Origin: a virus
Length of the DNA stretch: 55,061 nucleotides
Reading direction: 5' to 3' (one strand)
IMG/VR virus record: IMGVR_UViG_3300021420_000042
Coordinates: 1 to 55,061 of that record
This document shows, piece by piece, positions 38,969 through 46,841 of this stretch. The notes beneath the pieces are model-generated. The model ran no database searches. It saw only the letters and a program-made list of their open reading frames with translations, and was not told the origin of the DNA. Numbering within the stretch: the stretch's first letter is position 1; each line of letters opens with the position of its first letter. The translations under genes were made by a program, and so were the position numbers.

Positions 38969-39570
38969 GCTGCGGCCTGCGGCACAAGCGGCGGCACTGG
39001 CGCGATCAGCCGCTCAAACCATGCGGCAATCCGGCGCGCAAAGGCGTGTCCCGGCAGCGCTGCGTTGATGGCATTGGCGTCGGCGCGAGCCTCGCGCTTT
39101 TTGATGCCGCGTTTGGATTGATCTGGCGCGGTGCGCTTTTCCGACAGTCCGGCCGCTTCGCTGGCCTGTTCGATCAGCGAGGTCGAGCGCCAGTTCTTTT
39201 CCTTGGCGGACGGCGTGCGAAAGCCGTTCGGATTGATCTGCGCCAATGCCAGCGCGTGGTCGGCGAATTCGGTGCGGTCAAGCTTGCGGCCGACAACGAG
39301 GCGAACCTGGCGTATCTGTTTTGGTTGCATCGTTGGTGCCGCGGCGAACTGCACCGTGGTGGCCTTGATGCCGACCTGATGCGCGAATTTCGGGCCGGCC
39401 TTGGCGGCGTCCGTGATACCTTCTCGCAACGCTGCGGCGCGTGCTGCCGCGTTCTTAAAGTGCATCACCGGCATGGTGCCCAGCGGTTTGATCTGGCGCA
39501 CCAGGTGCGGCGTGCGTGGCTTGGTCTTGATGGTTTCGATCTCGGCCTGTCGGCGTTTGGCTTCGCCCAT
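38965..39570 (-). CDS. Hypothetical protein with MGEAKRR start
   Basis: 201 residues. The start MGEAKRRQAEIE is a recurring beginning of phage-encoded proteins. The middle (AAPTMQPKQIRQVRLVVGRK, then DHALALAQINPNGFRTPSAK) contains no recognised domain. The gene overlaps both neighbours. Its place upstream of the annealing protein operon suggests a DNA-related role. Confidence 0.5.
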   Translation of the reverse strand: MGEAKRRQAEIETIKTKPRTPHLVRQIKPLGTMPVMHFKNAAARAAALREGITDAAKAGPKFAHQVGIKATTVQFAAAPTMQPKQIRQVRLVVGRKLDRTEFADHALALAQINPNGFRTPSAKEKNWRSTSLIEQASEAAGLSEKRTAPDQSKRGIKKREARADANAINAALPGHAFARRIAAWFERLIAPVPPLVPQAAA

Positions 39571-40204
39571 GGGCGGCTCCATCCAGTAGGGGTTGCGCAG
39601 GCGGTCCTGCGGTATGTTTCAGTTTGTCCTTGCCTTGTTTGATCAGTTCATCGACCGGGTATCCGGCCTTGCGTAATTCTCCCATGGCGCGATCAAAGTA
39701 GACGCGGAATTCGCTTTGATCCATTTTGTCAAGTGCGATCGAGCCTGGCATCACGATGGTGTCGCCGACGTGTTCGCCTAGCTCCATGCACAGTTTGAAC
39801 GCCTGATCGAGAAATTCCTTGGCCCACCACGGCAAGCCGTCGTGTTTTAGAATCTTGACGATCAGCGCGGCCAGTCTGGTCAGGATCAGATGTCCTGGCC
39901 CCACGTCCAACATCCGGATTTTATGGGTATAGCCGAGCGCGATTTTGAGCGCGTCGTGCAGGTCGGTGGTGCGGCCGTATTTGTTTTCAGAATTCTCGAC
40001 ACAGCCGTGCAGCACGCACCAATACAGCGCCAGGTGTTCCGGCGATCGGGATTGCCAGAACTGCGCCTCGATTACCGCGCCGATCGAATAGTGCATGAGT
40101 TGTTCGGCGACCCACGGCGCCGCTGGCTCAAAGCCGGCCAGCGTGCGCCGCAGTAGCACCTTGGGATGTTCGGCGCCGCGTTTGGTCTTGACTGACCGCG
40201 TCAT
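39455..40204 (-). CDS. DUF1367-like phage protein
   Basis: 249 residues as read; the last 38 overlap the next gene in another frame. The centre resembles DUF1367-type phage proteins: VIEAQFWQSRSPEHLALYWC, LHDALKIALGYTHKIRML, and IALDKMDQSEFRVYFDRAMG. DUF1367 genes lie in recombination or replication regions of lambdoid phages, and this one lies directly after the annealing protein gene. Overlap with it is four bases. Confidence 0.5.
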   Translation of the reverse strand: MTRSVKTKRGAEHPKVLLRRTLAGFEPAAPWVAEQLMHYSIGAVIEAQFWQSRSPEHLALYWCVLHGCVENSENKYGRTTDLHDALKIALGYTHKIRMLDVGPGHLILTRLAALIVKILKHDGLPWWAKEFLDQAFKLCMELGEHVGDTIVMPGSIALDKMDQSEFRVYFDRAMGELRKAGYPVDELIKQGKDKLKHTAGPPAQPLLDGAAHGRSQTPTGRDRNHQDQATHAAPGAPDQTAGHHAGDAL

Positions 40205-41364
40205 TGCACCAACTCGAATCCGTCATCCACTTTGGCGACGGCTTGCTGGCCGTTGCCGTTCGGTTGCTTGAGTCCTTTGGCGATGCAATCGATCTCAGCT
40301 TTGACATCAAGCGCGTCGGCTTTGTGCATGGCCCAGAACCGGGTCATGCCTTCTCTGTTGCGCAACTGCATCGATGCCAGTTCATCTAGCGTCGAAGCAT
40401 TGCGTGCCGCGGTCAGGACGGTGTCGCCGTAAGCGCCGGCCGCAACAAAGACCAGCGTGCCTTGGTGATCGACCCAAGGATATTCGTCCTTGGACATGCC
40501 GACCGCTTTGGCGCGGCGTTCCGATTGCTCGATCTCGATCATCTCGGCTGCGGTCCAATCCGACGCGATGGTTTTGGCCATCGTTTCCTCGGTCTCGACG
40601 CCGGCCCAATGCTCTGGCCAGCCTGCCGTCAGGCCGCGCACCGTGGCGCATTTTGACAACATGACGCGCGCCATCTTGCCCCACTGTCCCGACGTATCGA
40701 GGATCATGTGGTCGGCCGGATTCATGCCTTCCTTGAGTTGCCGCCTATTGATGGCCTTGCCGGAATCCTCGTAGACCTCGCCAGTTGGCACCCATTCATA
40801 AATATTCGGGTCCGCCTTGAGCGGAGCAAACTCGGTCCAGAACGCTTCGCCAGCGACCGGCTCGCCGCCCTTGTAAAGCTTGGTCTCGACTTTGAGCAGG
40901 CCGGCCGGGTTGTTCGGATCGGCCGGCATGTTGTCGTTGAACTCTTGCGTGAGCGCTGAGCGCATGTCTTTGGCGAACACGCATGCGATCTCGCCAAGCT
41001 TTTTCTGTCGGGCCAGTTCATAGGCCGTGTACGTGTAGACCGTGTCGCCGGGTTTGGCCGGATGATAGTCGCCGCAGCGCGCCGCCAGCACGCGCTGGCC
41101 GGCCTGGGTTGTGATGATGGTCGGCTTGCGGCGCTTGGGCGCCTCGCCTTGCTTGCGGCGTTTGTTCTCGTCGCCGTACACGATCATGATCAGGTGACCG
41201 AGAAACGGATCGAGTTGCTTGGCGATGGCATACTGAATGAACATCTCGAATTCAGAATCCGTCGCGTCCGGACAGATGGTCCGGCGCATGGTCTCAAGCT
41301 GGCGCGGTTGCCAGTGGCCAAGCCGCAGGCTTGCGGCTTCGACGCGGGTCAATTGCTGGTTCAT
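40201..41364 (-). CDS. Bet/RecT-type single-strand annealing protein
   Basis: 387 residues from the ATG at 41364; an in-frame TTG further up sits on the Shine-Dalgarno. The Bet pattern is clear: TMRRTICPDATDSEFEMFIQ, then AIAKQLDPFLGHLIMIVYGD, and later KMARVMLSKCATVRGLTAGW followed by PEHWAGVETEETMA. It anneals complementary single strands in phage recombination. No matching exonuclease was recognised in the window; SSB is the likely partner. Its leader carries the shared element at 41389-41399. Confidence 0.85.
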   Translation of the reverse strand: MNQQLTRVEAASLRLGHWQPRQLETMRRTICPDATDSEFEMFIQYAIAKQLDPFLGHLIMIVYGDENKRRKQGEAPKRRKPTIITTQAGQRVLAARCGDYHPAKPGDTVYTYTAYELARQKKLGEIACVFAKDMRSALTQEFNDNMPADPNNPAGLLKVETKLYKGGEPVAGEAFWTEFAPLKADPNIYEWVPTGEVYEDSGKAINRRQLKEGMNPADHMILDTSGQWGKMARVMLSKCATVRGLTAGWPEHWAGVETEETMAKTIASDWTAAEMIEIEQSERRAKAVGMSKDEYPWVDHQGTLVFVAAGAYGDTVLTAARNASTLDELASMQLRNREGMTRFWAMHKADALDVKAEIDCIAKGLKQPNGNGQQAVAKVDDGFELVQ

Positions 41365-41373
41365 TGTTTTTCG

Positions 41374-41399
41374 TAGCTCCAATTCGAGGTAAGGGAACG
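41374..41399 (-). promoter_or_regulatory. Shared leader element before the annealing protein gene
   Basis: On the minus strand CGTTCCCTTACC (41399-41388), then CGAATTGGAG (41385-41376) carrying the Shine-Dalgarno. Both blocks match the complement of the putative RNA at 52317-52341 (11 bases, then CGAAT and TGGAG). Confidence 0.55.
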
Positions 41400-41415
41400 C
41401 GTGTTTTGTTGTTTG

Positions 41416-42138
41416 TTATTTGCGGCGGACGATCAGATTCTTGCCTCCGCTTTCGATGCGAGCGCCCGGTATCAGCGGGAAGCGCGCCAGGATTTTTTCG
41501 ATCGCCGCGAGCGCCGCGTCCGGATCGTTGATGCCGTTCAGTTCGGCGACCGCCAGATCACGGTCGTTATGATGCGGCAATGCCGGATCGGTCAGGATCG
41601 ATTTCAGTTCGGCGACGCGCGCCGTGACATCGCCAAGCCTGTTGGCCGTGGCGACGCGGTCGCGCAATGCCTTGAGCGCTTTGCCCAGTTCGGTCTTGAC
41701 CAGCACCGGATCGGGGCGCTTCCAGAATTGCGACGGGATGGCGGACTCGTCATCGATCACGATCTTGTCGGCGGCATCCGCCAGCGAGATGGTGCCGAGC
41801 GGGGTTTCCTGCTTTTTCCATTCCGCCACCGTCATGGCCTGTTCGATCATGCCGCGGCGCGACGCGACGCGTTTGGTCAAGCGGGCCTGACGGCCGGCAA
41901 GTTCGGTAACGCGCGCCTGGATACCGGTGATCAAAATCAAATCTTCATCTTCGGCACCGAGCGCCTTGGTCAATTCCAGTTCCAGCGTGGTTTCGCCGTC
42001 GAACGAGTCTTGCAGGACTCGTTCATCGTCCGGCGACAAGGGTTCGCCGGCTTCGCTGCGGACCATTTTGGCGATGTTGAGGCGCAGCGTTTTTGCCGCC
42101 TCGATGGCGCGATGCAGATTCTGCGGTTCGGCAGACAT
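41416..42138 (-). CDS. Gp157-like phage protein
   Basis: 240 residues from the ATG at 42138 (GGAG upstream). The second half carries the Siphovirus Gp157 pattern: SLADAADKIVIDDESAIPSQ, then FWKRPDPVLVKTELGKALKA and the end IPGARIESGGKNLIVRRK. An extra segment (about 180-215) separates the two parts. Gp157 proteins have been linked to phage resistance and early DNA functions, and often lie next to annealing proteins, as here. Confidence 0.75.
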   Translation of the reverse strand: MSAEPQNLHRAIEAAKTLRLNIAKMVRSEAGEPLSPDDERVLQDSFDGETTLELELTKALGAEDEDLILITGIQARVTELAGRQARLTKRVASRRGMIEQAMTVAEWKKQETPLGTISLADAADKIVIDDESAIPSQFWKRPDPVLVKTELGKALKALRDRVATANRLGDVTARVAELKSILTDPALPHHNDRDLAVAELNGINDPDAALAAIEKILARFPLIPGARIESGGKNLIVRRK

Positions 42139-42144
42139 GTTGAC

Positions 42145-42170
42145 TCCATCATTAGTCGTGTAAGGGAACG
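42145..42170 (-). promoter_or_regulatory. Shared leader element before the Gp157-like gene
   Basis: On the minus strand CGTTCCCTTAC (42170-42160) and TAATGATGGAGT with the Shine-Dalgarno, a few bases before the ATG at 42138. It has the longest second-block match to the antisense copy at 52317-52341 (AATGATGGAGT, 11 bases). Confidence 0.6.
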
Positions 42171-42270
42171 GGTCGTTTTTTAGCGTTGTGATGTTGGTAT
42201 AGATGTAAGCCACAAGTGCCGCGGGTTCAAGTGCGCCGCGGCAATTTCCGGTGCCCGCAACTTGCCGGCG

Positions 42271-42468
42271 TTATGCGCCGACTTGTCGCGGTTCGAGGGC
42301 GGCGATCTCGGCTGGCGTCAAATCGGCCAGCGTCTTGAGACCATGCGGCGTCAAGACATGGTGCGCGTCATTGATCCAATAGCGGTTGCAGGTCGGCGTT
42401 GCCTCCCAGATCGCGGCCAGCCTGGGATTGCTGGGCGCCTGGCGCCTGGCCTTGTGATCGAGCGTCAC
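42271..42468 (-). CDS. Small hypothetical protein, GTG start
   Basis: 65 residues starting at GTG that overlaps the preceding TGA. LAAIWEATPTCNRYWINDAH, then HHVLTPHGLKTLADLTPAEI. It may be a compact helical domain. The 100 bases downstream (42171-42270) hold no gene that I can see. Confidence 0.55.
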   Translation of the reverse strand: MTLDHKARRQAPSNPRLAAIWEATPTCNRYWINDAHHVLTPHGLKTLADLTPAEIAALEPRQVGA

Positions 42469-42845
42469 TGCCGCTCTGCGTTCAGTGGGGCGAGATCGAT
42501 GATCAGGGTGTCACCGATCCAGCGGTGCGGCAGTGCCACTTGGACAGCGAGCCGCGTGGCGTGCGGCAAGGTCTCGCGCCGCAGATTGATGCCAACCTTG
42601 TTGCCCTCGCGGTGCGTGAAAGCGCAGGCGGTAGACCTGGCGTTGGCACGCATGACGCGTAACGTGCCGTGGTCAACGCCCTCGCCCAGCGCGATCTCGA
42701 CCGTACCGGAAAAGCCCAGACCGAGCCGGTCTACCACGTCACCAGACAGCATGACGGCAATGACCTTCGGCCCGTCGCCGCAGGCGGTCACAAGGTCTTG
42801 GTGCGGCGGTCGGCCGCGTGGATTCTTGATCGCTTGAAATGACAC
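42465..42845 (-). CDS. Hypothetical protein, first gene of a leftward early operon
   Basis: 126 residues. GPKVIAVMLSGDVVDRLGLG, then GTVEIALGEGVDHGTLRVMR and VQVALPHRWIGDTLIIDL: a beta-rich fold. It lies directly downstream of the promoter/operator at 42883-42910, so it is the first gene of the leftward transcript that includes the Gp157-like and annealing proteins. Function unknown. Confidence 0.55.
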   Translation of the reverse strand: MSFQAIKNPRGRPPHQDLVTACGDGPKVIAVMLSGDVVDRLGLGFSGTVEIALGEGVDHGTLRVMRANARSTACAFTHREGNKVGINLRRETLPHATRLAVQVALPHRWIGDTLIIDLAPLNAERQ

Positions 42846-42882
42846 CAGGACCCGGCTTTCTCGGTTGCAGGTGTGTCTGGCG

Positions 42883-42910
42883 TATATAGCACGTATAATT
42901 ATACGGTCAA
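42883..42910 (-). promoter_or_regulatory. Leftward early promoter with palindromic operator
   Basis: On the minus strand TTGACC (42910-42905), 16 bases, TATATA (42888-42883). The spacer holds the perfect 14-bp palindrome CGTATAATTATACG (42892-42905), the clearest of the operator elements. It lies near the repressor gene and would silence the recombination operon in a lysogen. Confidence 0.65.
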
Positions 42911-42924
42911 GGACCTGGGGATTT

Positions 42925-43347
42925 TTAATGAGTTGGGGGACAGACCAGCGGCTTGACGGCAGCGAGCGCGCTTTGGTGCAGCGCAGGCGGCAGTGCTGGC
43001 GATGCGATCGTGGCGACCAGCAGCGCTGCGCCGGTCACCGCGCCAACCGTAAAGATGAACAGCATGCCGCGCCAGCGCGGGCGCTTGGTCAATGCCATCT
43101 TGATTTCGTGATAGCGCTCCACCGGAACGAAAATGCAGTTTTTCCAGGGGTTCAAGTCAACATGAAAATGATGCATCCGGATCGTGATGGTTCCGGTGTC
43201 CGGGTCCTTATCGACAATCTGGCCGCCCTCGCCGGCTGCGATCTCGGTGTTGCACTGCCGGACCAAAATGATGTGCGCCGCTTCGATATGGTCGCCAACC
43301 TTGTACGCTTGCGTCACGCAACACCAGACCTTTCCGCCCCACGCCAT
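42925..43347 (-). CDS. Membrane-anchored hypothetical protein
   Basis: 140 residues from the ATG at 43347 (GGGGG upstream). Residues 1-85 are beta-rich and include QCNTEIAAGEGGQIVDKDPD and TITIRMHHFHVDLNPWKNCI. One membrane helix lies near 105-125 (GMLFIFTVGAVTGAALLVAT). Placed between the repressor and the early promoter, it may be a lysogen-expressed exclusion protein. A TTG start at 43389 is possible. Confidence 0.5.
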   Translation of the reverse strand: MAWGGKVWCCVTQAYKVGDHIEAAHIILVRQCNTEIAAGEGGQIVDKDPDTGTITIRMHHFHVDLNPWKNCIFVPVERYHEIKMALTKRPRWRGMLFIFTVGAVTGAALLVATIASPALPPALHQSALAAVKPLVCPPTH

Positions 43348-43440
43348 TCGTACCCCCGTATAGGTCACCGATCCCCATCTGGTGACCAAAGCAAACGGTT
43401 AGGTGCGGGTATTTAAGGGCGAAAAAACGCAGGCCGGCAA

Positions 43441-43458
43441 ATGTTCGGTAGCGAACAT
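43441..43458. repeat. Perfect inverted repeat behind the repressor gene
   Basis: ATGTTCG-GTAG-CGAACAT. It lies between the repressor stop and the membrane protein start; on the minus strand a T run follows at 43429-43424. It may be part of a terminator or a second regulator's binding site. Confidence 0.45.
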
Positions 43459-43494
43459 TGGTGGACATCTGTGCGTCAGAACGTCGCAGTATGG

Positions 43495-44304
43495 TTAGTG
43501 TATCGCGCGATATTGCGCGATGACGATGGCGACGATCTCGGTGATTTCGCCGCTGCCATTGCCGACCACCAGCGTTTTTTGGACGTTGCTCCGCTGATCG
43601 TCGGACTCGCTAGTCAACAACCATCGCGACTTGGTGCTGGGCTTGGTCGGCGTCTCAACGAGGCGCCGCACCGTGCTTTCGCGCGAGCCGTCCGACTTTT
43701 TTGTTCTGGTGACAAAGACCAGATCGTTGGGGCGTGGCTTGAGCTTGGACGCGCGCAAATCCACGGCGATCAGGAAATCGCCAGGCTGGGCGAAGCGATT
43801 GACCGAGGTGTCCGCCACCGCAATGGCGTATTGATATTTCGGCGGGTAGCGCGGATCACACGGCACCTCTGGGCCGGCAGGCGGCACTTGATCGACCTCG
43901 CGCCACACGCCGGCTTCGGCAATTTTCAGGACCGGAATGTGCGATGCGGTTACGGCATAGCCGTTCTTGACCCGCTTATGCAGCGCGGCCTTCGGATCGA
44001 TTTGTTCTGGCCCGACGCCCGACATCAGCCATTCCGGCGTGGTGAGTAGCGTGACGGCCAAGCGCGACAGGGTGCGGTCGGTAATGCCTTTTTGCGTTCC
44101 TTCCTTGAACTGGCGGAACGTCGTGTAGAGCATGTCGGCCGAAAAGCCTGCCGCCAGCGAAGCGCTGCGCTTTGACATGTCGAGGGCTTCGAGCCGCCGT
44201 TCGATGCGTTTCAAGATCGCGCCAAGGCCAGCCTTCTGGCGCGGCGCGGCGACCGATGCAGCGGTGGGGGTTGGGCGAAAGTCGGCCATCTGTTTGTAGA
44301 CCAT
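43495..44304 (-). CDS. S24-type phage repressor
   Basis: 269 residues. N-terminal HTH at about 28-90 (LGAILKRIERRLEALDMSKR, then SLAAGFSADMLYTTFRQF). The C-terminal LexA-like fold has an Ala-Gly before WREVD that resembles a cleavage site, DTSVNRFAQPGDFLIAVDLR with the expected nucleophile Ser, and ESTVRRLVE where the catalytic Lys of S24 proteins is normally found. Here that position appears to be Arg. The operators at 44372 and 42892 flank its surroundings, fitting a lambda CI-like role. The start could also be the ATG at 44289. Confidence 0.8.
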   Translation of the reverse strand: MVYKQMADFRPTPTAASVAAPRQKAGLGAILKRIERRLEALDMSKRSASLAAGFSADMLYTTFRQFKEGTQKGITDRTLSRLAVTLLTTPEWLMSGVGPEQIDPKAALHKRVKNGYAVTASHIPVLKIAEAGVWREVDQVPPAGPEVPCDPRYPPKYQYAIAVADTSVNRFAQPGDFLIAVDLRASKLKPRPNDLVFVTRTKKSDGSRESTVRRLVETPTKPSTKSRWLLTSESDDQRSNVQKTLVVGNGSGEITEIVAIVIAQYRAIH

Positions 44305-44362
44305 TCTAGCTGGGTTTAATCGTGGTGTTGAGCGGCGTAATCAATGGCACGTCGGCAGCCAC

Positions 44363-44391
44363 TTGACAGCACGGTTAATTATACGCATATT
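44363..44391 (+). promoter_or_regulatory. Rightward early promoter with operator
   Basis: TTGACA (44363-44368), 17 bases, CATATT (44386-44391). The operator CGGTTAATTATACG (44372-44385) fills the spacer. It would drive the operon 44660-52102. From 44392 to 44646 I see no supported gene; the leftward frame at 44341-44544 has no ribosome-binding site. Confidence 0.65.
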
Positions 44392-44646
44392 GGCTGGTCT
44401 GGACGCACATGGCGCTGGCGATGCCGGCGCATGGTGGAATGCGACAGGTCCTGCAACTGTAAATCTAAATACTCCGCTGCTAATGTCAAGTAGCATTTCG
44501 GCGCACCCTCTAGCATTCAAGGTATAGCGTTTACCTGTGTTCATCGTGTGTGTTCAAAAGAGAACAGGAGATTTTGCCGGCTAAACCGGCCGCGCGCACA
44601 TTACCAGATTCGTTACGTTCTAGTCAAAAATACAAAAAACTCAATA

Positions 44647-44667
44647 GGTTCCCTTGCTCATGATGGA
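44647..44667 (+). promoter_or_regulatory. Shared leader element overlapping the start of the DnaA-IV-like gene
   Basis: GGTTCCCTTGCTC then ATGATGGA, which is the start codon region itself. Differences from the consensus (A to G, C to U) keep pairing with the antisense copy through wobbles. Confidence 0.5.
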
Positions 44668-45019
44668 TCAGATAACGGCACGCCCAGCCGGGCGTGATCC
44701 CTTGCTCGACCGCTTGTATCAGACCCATGCCGCGCCAGCCGCTGCGGTGCTGGCACCGCGCGCCGCGCCGGCCGTGACCGCTGCGCAGCGCATCATCGAT
44801 GCCGAGTGTCGGCGCTGCGACATCAGCTTCGCCGAACTCGTGTCGCATTACCGTGGCCGGCGCATCGTGATGGTGCGGCGCGAGATCGCCTATCGGCTGC
44901 GTATCGAATTGGACATGTCGTTGCCTCGTATCGGCGCTGCGCTGCACCGCGAAGCATCCTCGATCATGGGCCTGCTCGGCAAACGCAAACCACAACATTT
45001 GGACGCCCCTGATGCCTAA
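44660..45019 (+). CDS. DnaA domain-IV-like protein
   Basis: 119 residues. RIIDAECRRCDISFAELVSH, then YRGRRIVMVRREIAYRLRIE and SLPRIGAALHREASSIMGLL is the layout of DnaA domain IV (helix, basic loop, helix, signature helix), although the DHTTV signature is changed to REASS. No ATPase domain. It is the first gene of the rightward early operon and may act at the phage origin together with the replication protein at 49303. Start ATG at 44660 or 44663. Confidence 0.6.
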   Translation: MMDQITARPAGRDPLLDRLYQTHAAPAAAVLAPRAAPAVTAAQRIIDAECRRCDISFAELVSHYRGRRIVMVRREIAYRLRIELDMSLPRIGAALHREASSIMGLLGKRKPQHLDAPDA

Positions 45020-45443
45020 TCAAATGGACGGCGCGAACGGCGACCACATTGCCATCCGCGAATTCTCGACCGGCGCCAATCGCAATGCCGAGACCGGCAA
45101 GTACGACTACGACGGTTTTCTATCGCCGCTCGCCATCGAAGCGTTCGGCGCCTACATGCACTTTAACAGACATCTTGATGACGGCACCATACGCGATTCC
45201 GATAATTGGCAAAAAGGTATCCCGCTTGACGTGTATAGAAAAAGTTTGTGGCGCCACTTTCTGGATACATGGCGCAGCCTGCGCGGCATCTCGATTCCAG
45301 AGGGGATCATCTGGGCCTTGTGTGGCATTTTGTTCAATGTCCAAGGCTTGCTGCACGAACTGTTGAAGGAAAATCCGAGTCTGCTCCCCGCTTCGATTCG
45401 TGACGCCGAAGCGCGTCGTGCCGTGCGTCTGCACAAATCATGA
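45012..45443 (+). CDS. dATP/dGTP diphosphohydrolase N-domain family protein
   Basis: 143 residues. IREFSTGANRNAETGKYDYD, then GFLSPLAIEAFGAYMHFNRH and NWQKGIPLDVYRKSLWRHFL match the family named for dATP/dGTP diphosphohydrolase, found in phages. The C-terminal helix (GIIWALCGILFNVQGLLHEL) completes the domain. It may control the dATP/dGTP pool. The enzyme activity is inferred from the family. There is no PurZ-like gene, so a diaminopurine genome is not supported. Confidence 0.7.
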   Translation: MPNQMDGANGDHIAIREFSTGANRNAETGKYDYDGFLSPLAIEAFGAYMHFNRHLDDGTIRDSDNWQKGIPLDVYRKSLWRHFLDTWRSLRGISIPEGIIWALCGILFNVQGLLHELLKENPSLLPASIRDAEARRAVRLHKS

Positions 45444-45691
45444 CCGCATCAGCAAACCTCATCACCGCCCCATTCTGGGGCGCGCCGAAATTCCAGCCCG
45501 ACATGGCGGACGTGGCGCGGCTCCTTGGCGTGATTCGCGAACTGACGGACGATCAGGGCGACACCCGCACCTTGCAGATCGCAACGTCGGCCGCGTTCGC
45601 CATCTGCGGCTTTATCGAAAACCGTTTTGGTCCGCGTGAGGTGTTGGCGTTGCTTGATGGTTTGCGTGATCAGATCAAGGCGCTGCAATGA
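45440..45691 (+). CDS. Small hypothetical protein
   Basis: 83 residues; helical: PDMADVARLLGVIRELTDDQ, then ATSAAFAICGFIENRFGPRE and a leucine-rich end. Overlaps both neighbours by four bases. Function unknown. Confidence 0.5.
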   Translation: MTASANLITAPFWGAPKFQPDMADVARLLGVIRELTDDQGDTRTLQIATSAAFAICGFIENRFGPREVLALLDGLRDQIKALQ

Positions 45692-46173
45692 CTACTATCA
45701 TGGGAATCGATCCTGGCTTGTCCGGCGCACTGTCCTATCTGGATCGCGGCGTTCTCAAGTTGTTTGATATGCCGACCACTGGCGCCGGCAAGAAACGTGC
45801 GGTCAATGCTGATGCCGTTGCCGAAATCATCGAGAACATCGGTGCTGCGCCGGATGACAATGATCGGCCGGATGCGGCGTTCCTGGAACACGTTCATGCG
45901 ATCCATGGCGTCGATGCTGGTTCGACATTCCGGTTCGGTGAATCGTTTGGCGTGATCCGCGGAATCGTCGCTGCGCTACGCATTCCGATCTTTCTGATCC
46001 CGCCGAAGCTTTGGAAAAAGGCGCTGGGTCTGCCGGCCGACAAGGAAGCGGCGCGCGGCCTGGCCATCGATCTGTTCCCGAAATTTGCGGCGCTGTTCGC
46101 CCGCAAGCTCGATCATAACCGTGCCGAAGCGGCGCTGCTCGCCTGGTACGGCAACAGGATGCTTGGACGATGA
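45688..46173 (+). CDS. RuvC-like Holliday junction resolvase
   Basis: 161 residues. The start TTIMGIDPGLSGALSYL gives the first catalytic Asp, DAAFLEHVHAI the Glu, and DHNRAEAALLA the final acidic pair. These are the RuvC motifs. Phage RuvC-like enzymes process branched DNA before packaging. It belongs to the rightward early operon, next to the deoxynucleotide hydrolase and a set of short genes. Confidence 0.8.
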   Translation: MTTIMGIDPGLSGALSYLDRGVLKLFDMPTTGAGKKRAVNADAVAEIIENIGAAPDDNDRPDAAFLEHVHAIHGVDAGSTFRFGESFGVIRGIVAALRIPIFLIPPKLWKKALGLPADKEAARGLAIDLFPKFAALFARKLDHNRAEAALLAWYGNRMLGR

Positions 46174-46841
46174 AACAACAATCAACCGCATTGGCTGTGA
46201 TCGATCTGACGCCAGACATCAAAGAGGTTAACGCGTCGTTTGATTCCTCTCAGACCCAATCCAAGATGGCGAAAGATCGTTTGCAGACGACATGCTGTCA
46301 ATTGGCCGCGTTGCGCAAGAAGGCGGATGCAAACCACGTCAAGTGGAACACTTTGTTCGGTGATGGTCCTGACAAAATTAAATTCAGCGAACGATATGCG
46401 CGCACGCTTTTAGGGGTCGGCAAGGATGGCAAAACTGTCGGCGATCTTCGGTTCGATGTTACTGAACGTGTCAAAAAACACAGGACCAAGAAAAAAGCGG
46501 CGTTACAGCCGCCTTGTAACGCCGCTTCCGATGATGCCGCGCAAACCGCCGCTGAGACCGAACTTGGCATTAAGGACAAGCCACAGGGTTTGCCAGCATG
46601 TGATTACGATTGGTCCCAGCCCAAGGCATCGGACTTTGGTGATCCGACCGAAATGTATCGGGCACAGGCCGAGCATTATCGCGACGAAAGCATTCATTTT
46701 GCTGCCGCGTATCCCCTGCTCGCACCCGGCGTGAACGTGAAGGTTATCACAAAATCTGAAATTCAAGCTGCGCAGTGTGTGGTGGATGCGTGGCTCGACG
46801 TTGTGCGCAAACTCACCACTCTCGGAGGTTCCTCGAAATGA
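46170..46841 (+). CDS. Hypothetical protein
   Basis: 223 residues. The first half is helical and basic (TQSKMAKDRLQTTCCQLAAL; VKKHRTKKKAA). The second half starts at ACDYDWSQPKASDFGDPTEM and is helical again. No family recognised. The region is AT-richer than its surroundings. Confidence 0.5.
   Translation: MKQQSTALAVIDLTPDIKEVNASFDSSQTQSKMAKDRLQTTCCQLAALRKKADANHVKWNTLFGDGPDKIKFSERYARTLLGVGKDGKTVGDLRFDVTERVKKHRTKKKAALQPPCNAASDDAAQTAAETELGIKDKPQGLPACDYDWSQPKASDFGDPTEMYRAQAEHYRDESIHFAAAYPLLAPGVNVKVITKSEIQAAQCVVDAWLDVVRKLTTLGGSSK

Noticed and set aside
44341-44544. 67-residue leftward frame in the control region
   Set aside because: No ribosome-binding site, and it covers the promoter and operator.
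44526-44571. LexA-type boxes (GTTC repeats near 44.53 and 44.55 kb)
   Set aside because: The spacing between GTTC units is nine bases, not the seven expected for alphaproteobacterial LexA sites.
11191-45443. Diaminopurine (Z) genome pathway, suggested by the HD hydrolase and dATP/dGTP diphosphohydrolase
   Set aside because: No PurZ-like adenylosuccinate synthetase gene or matching DNA polymerase was seen in the window.
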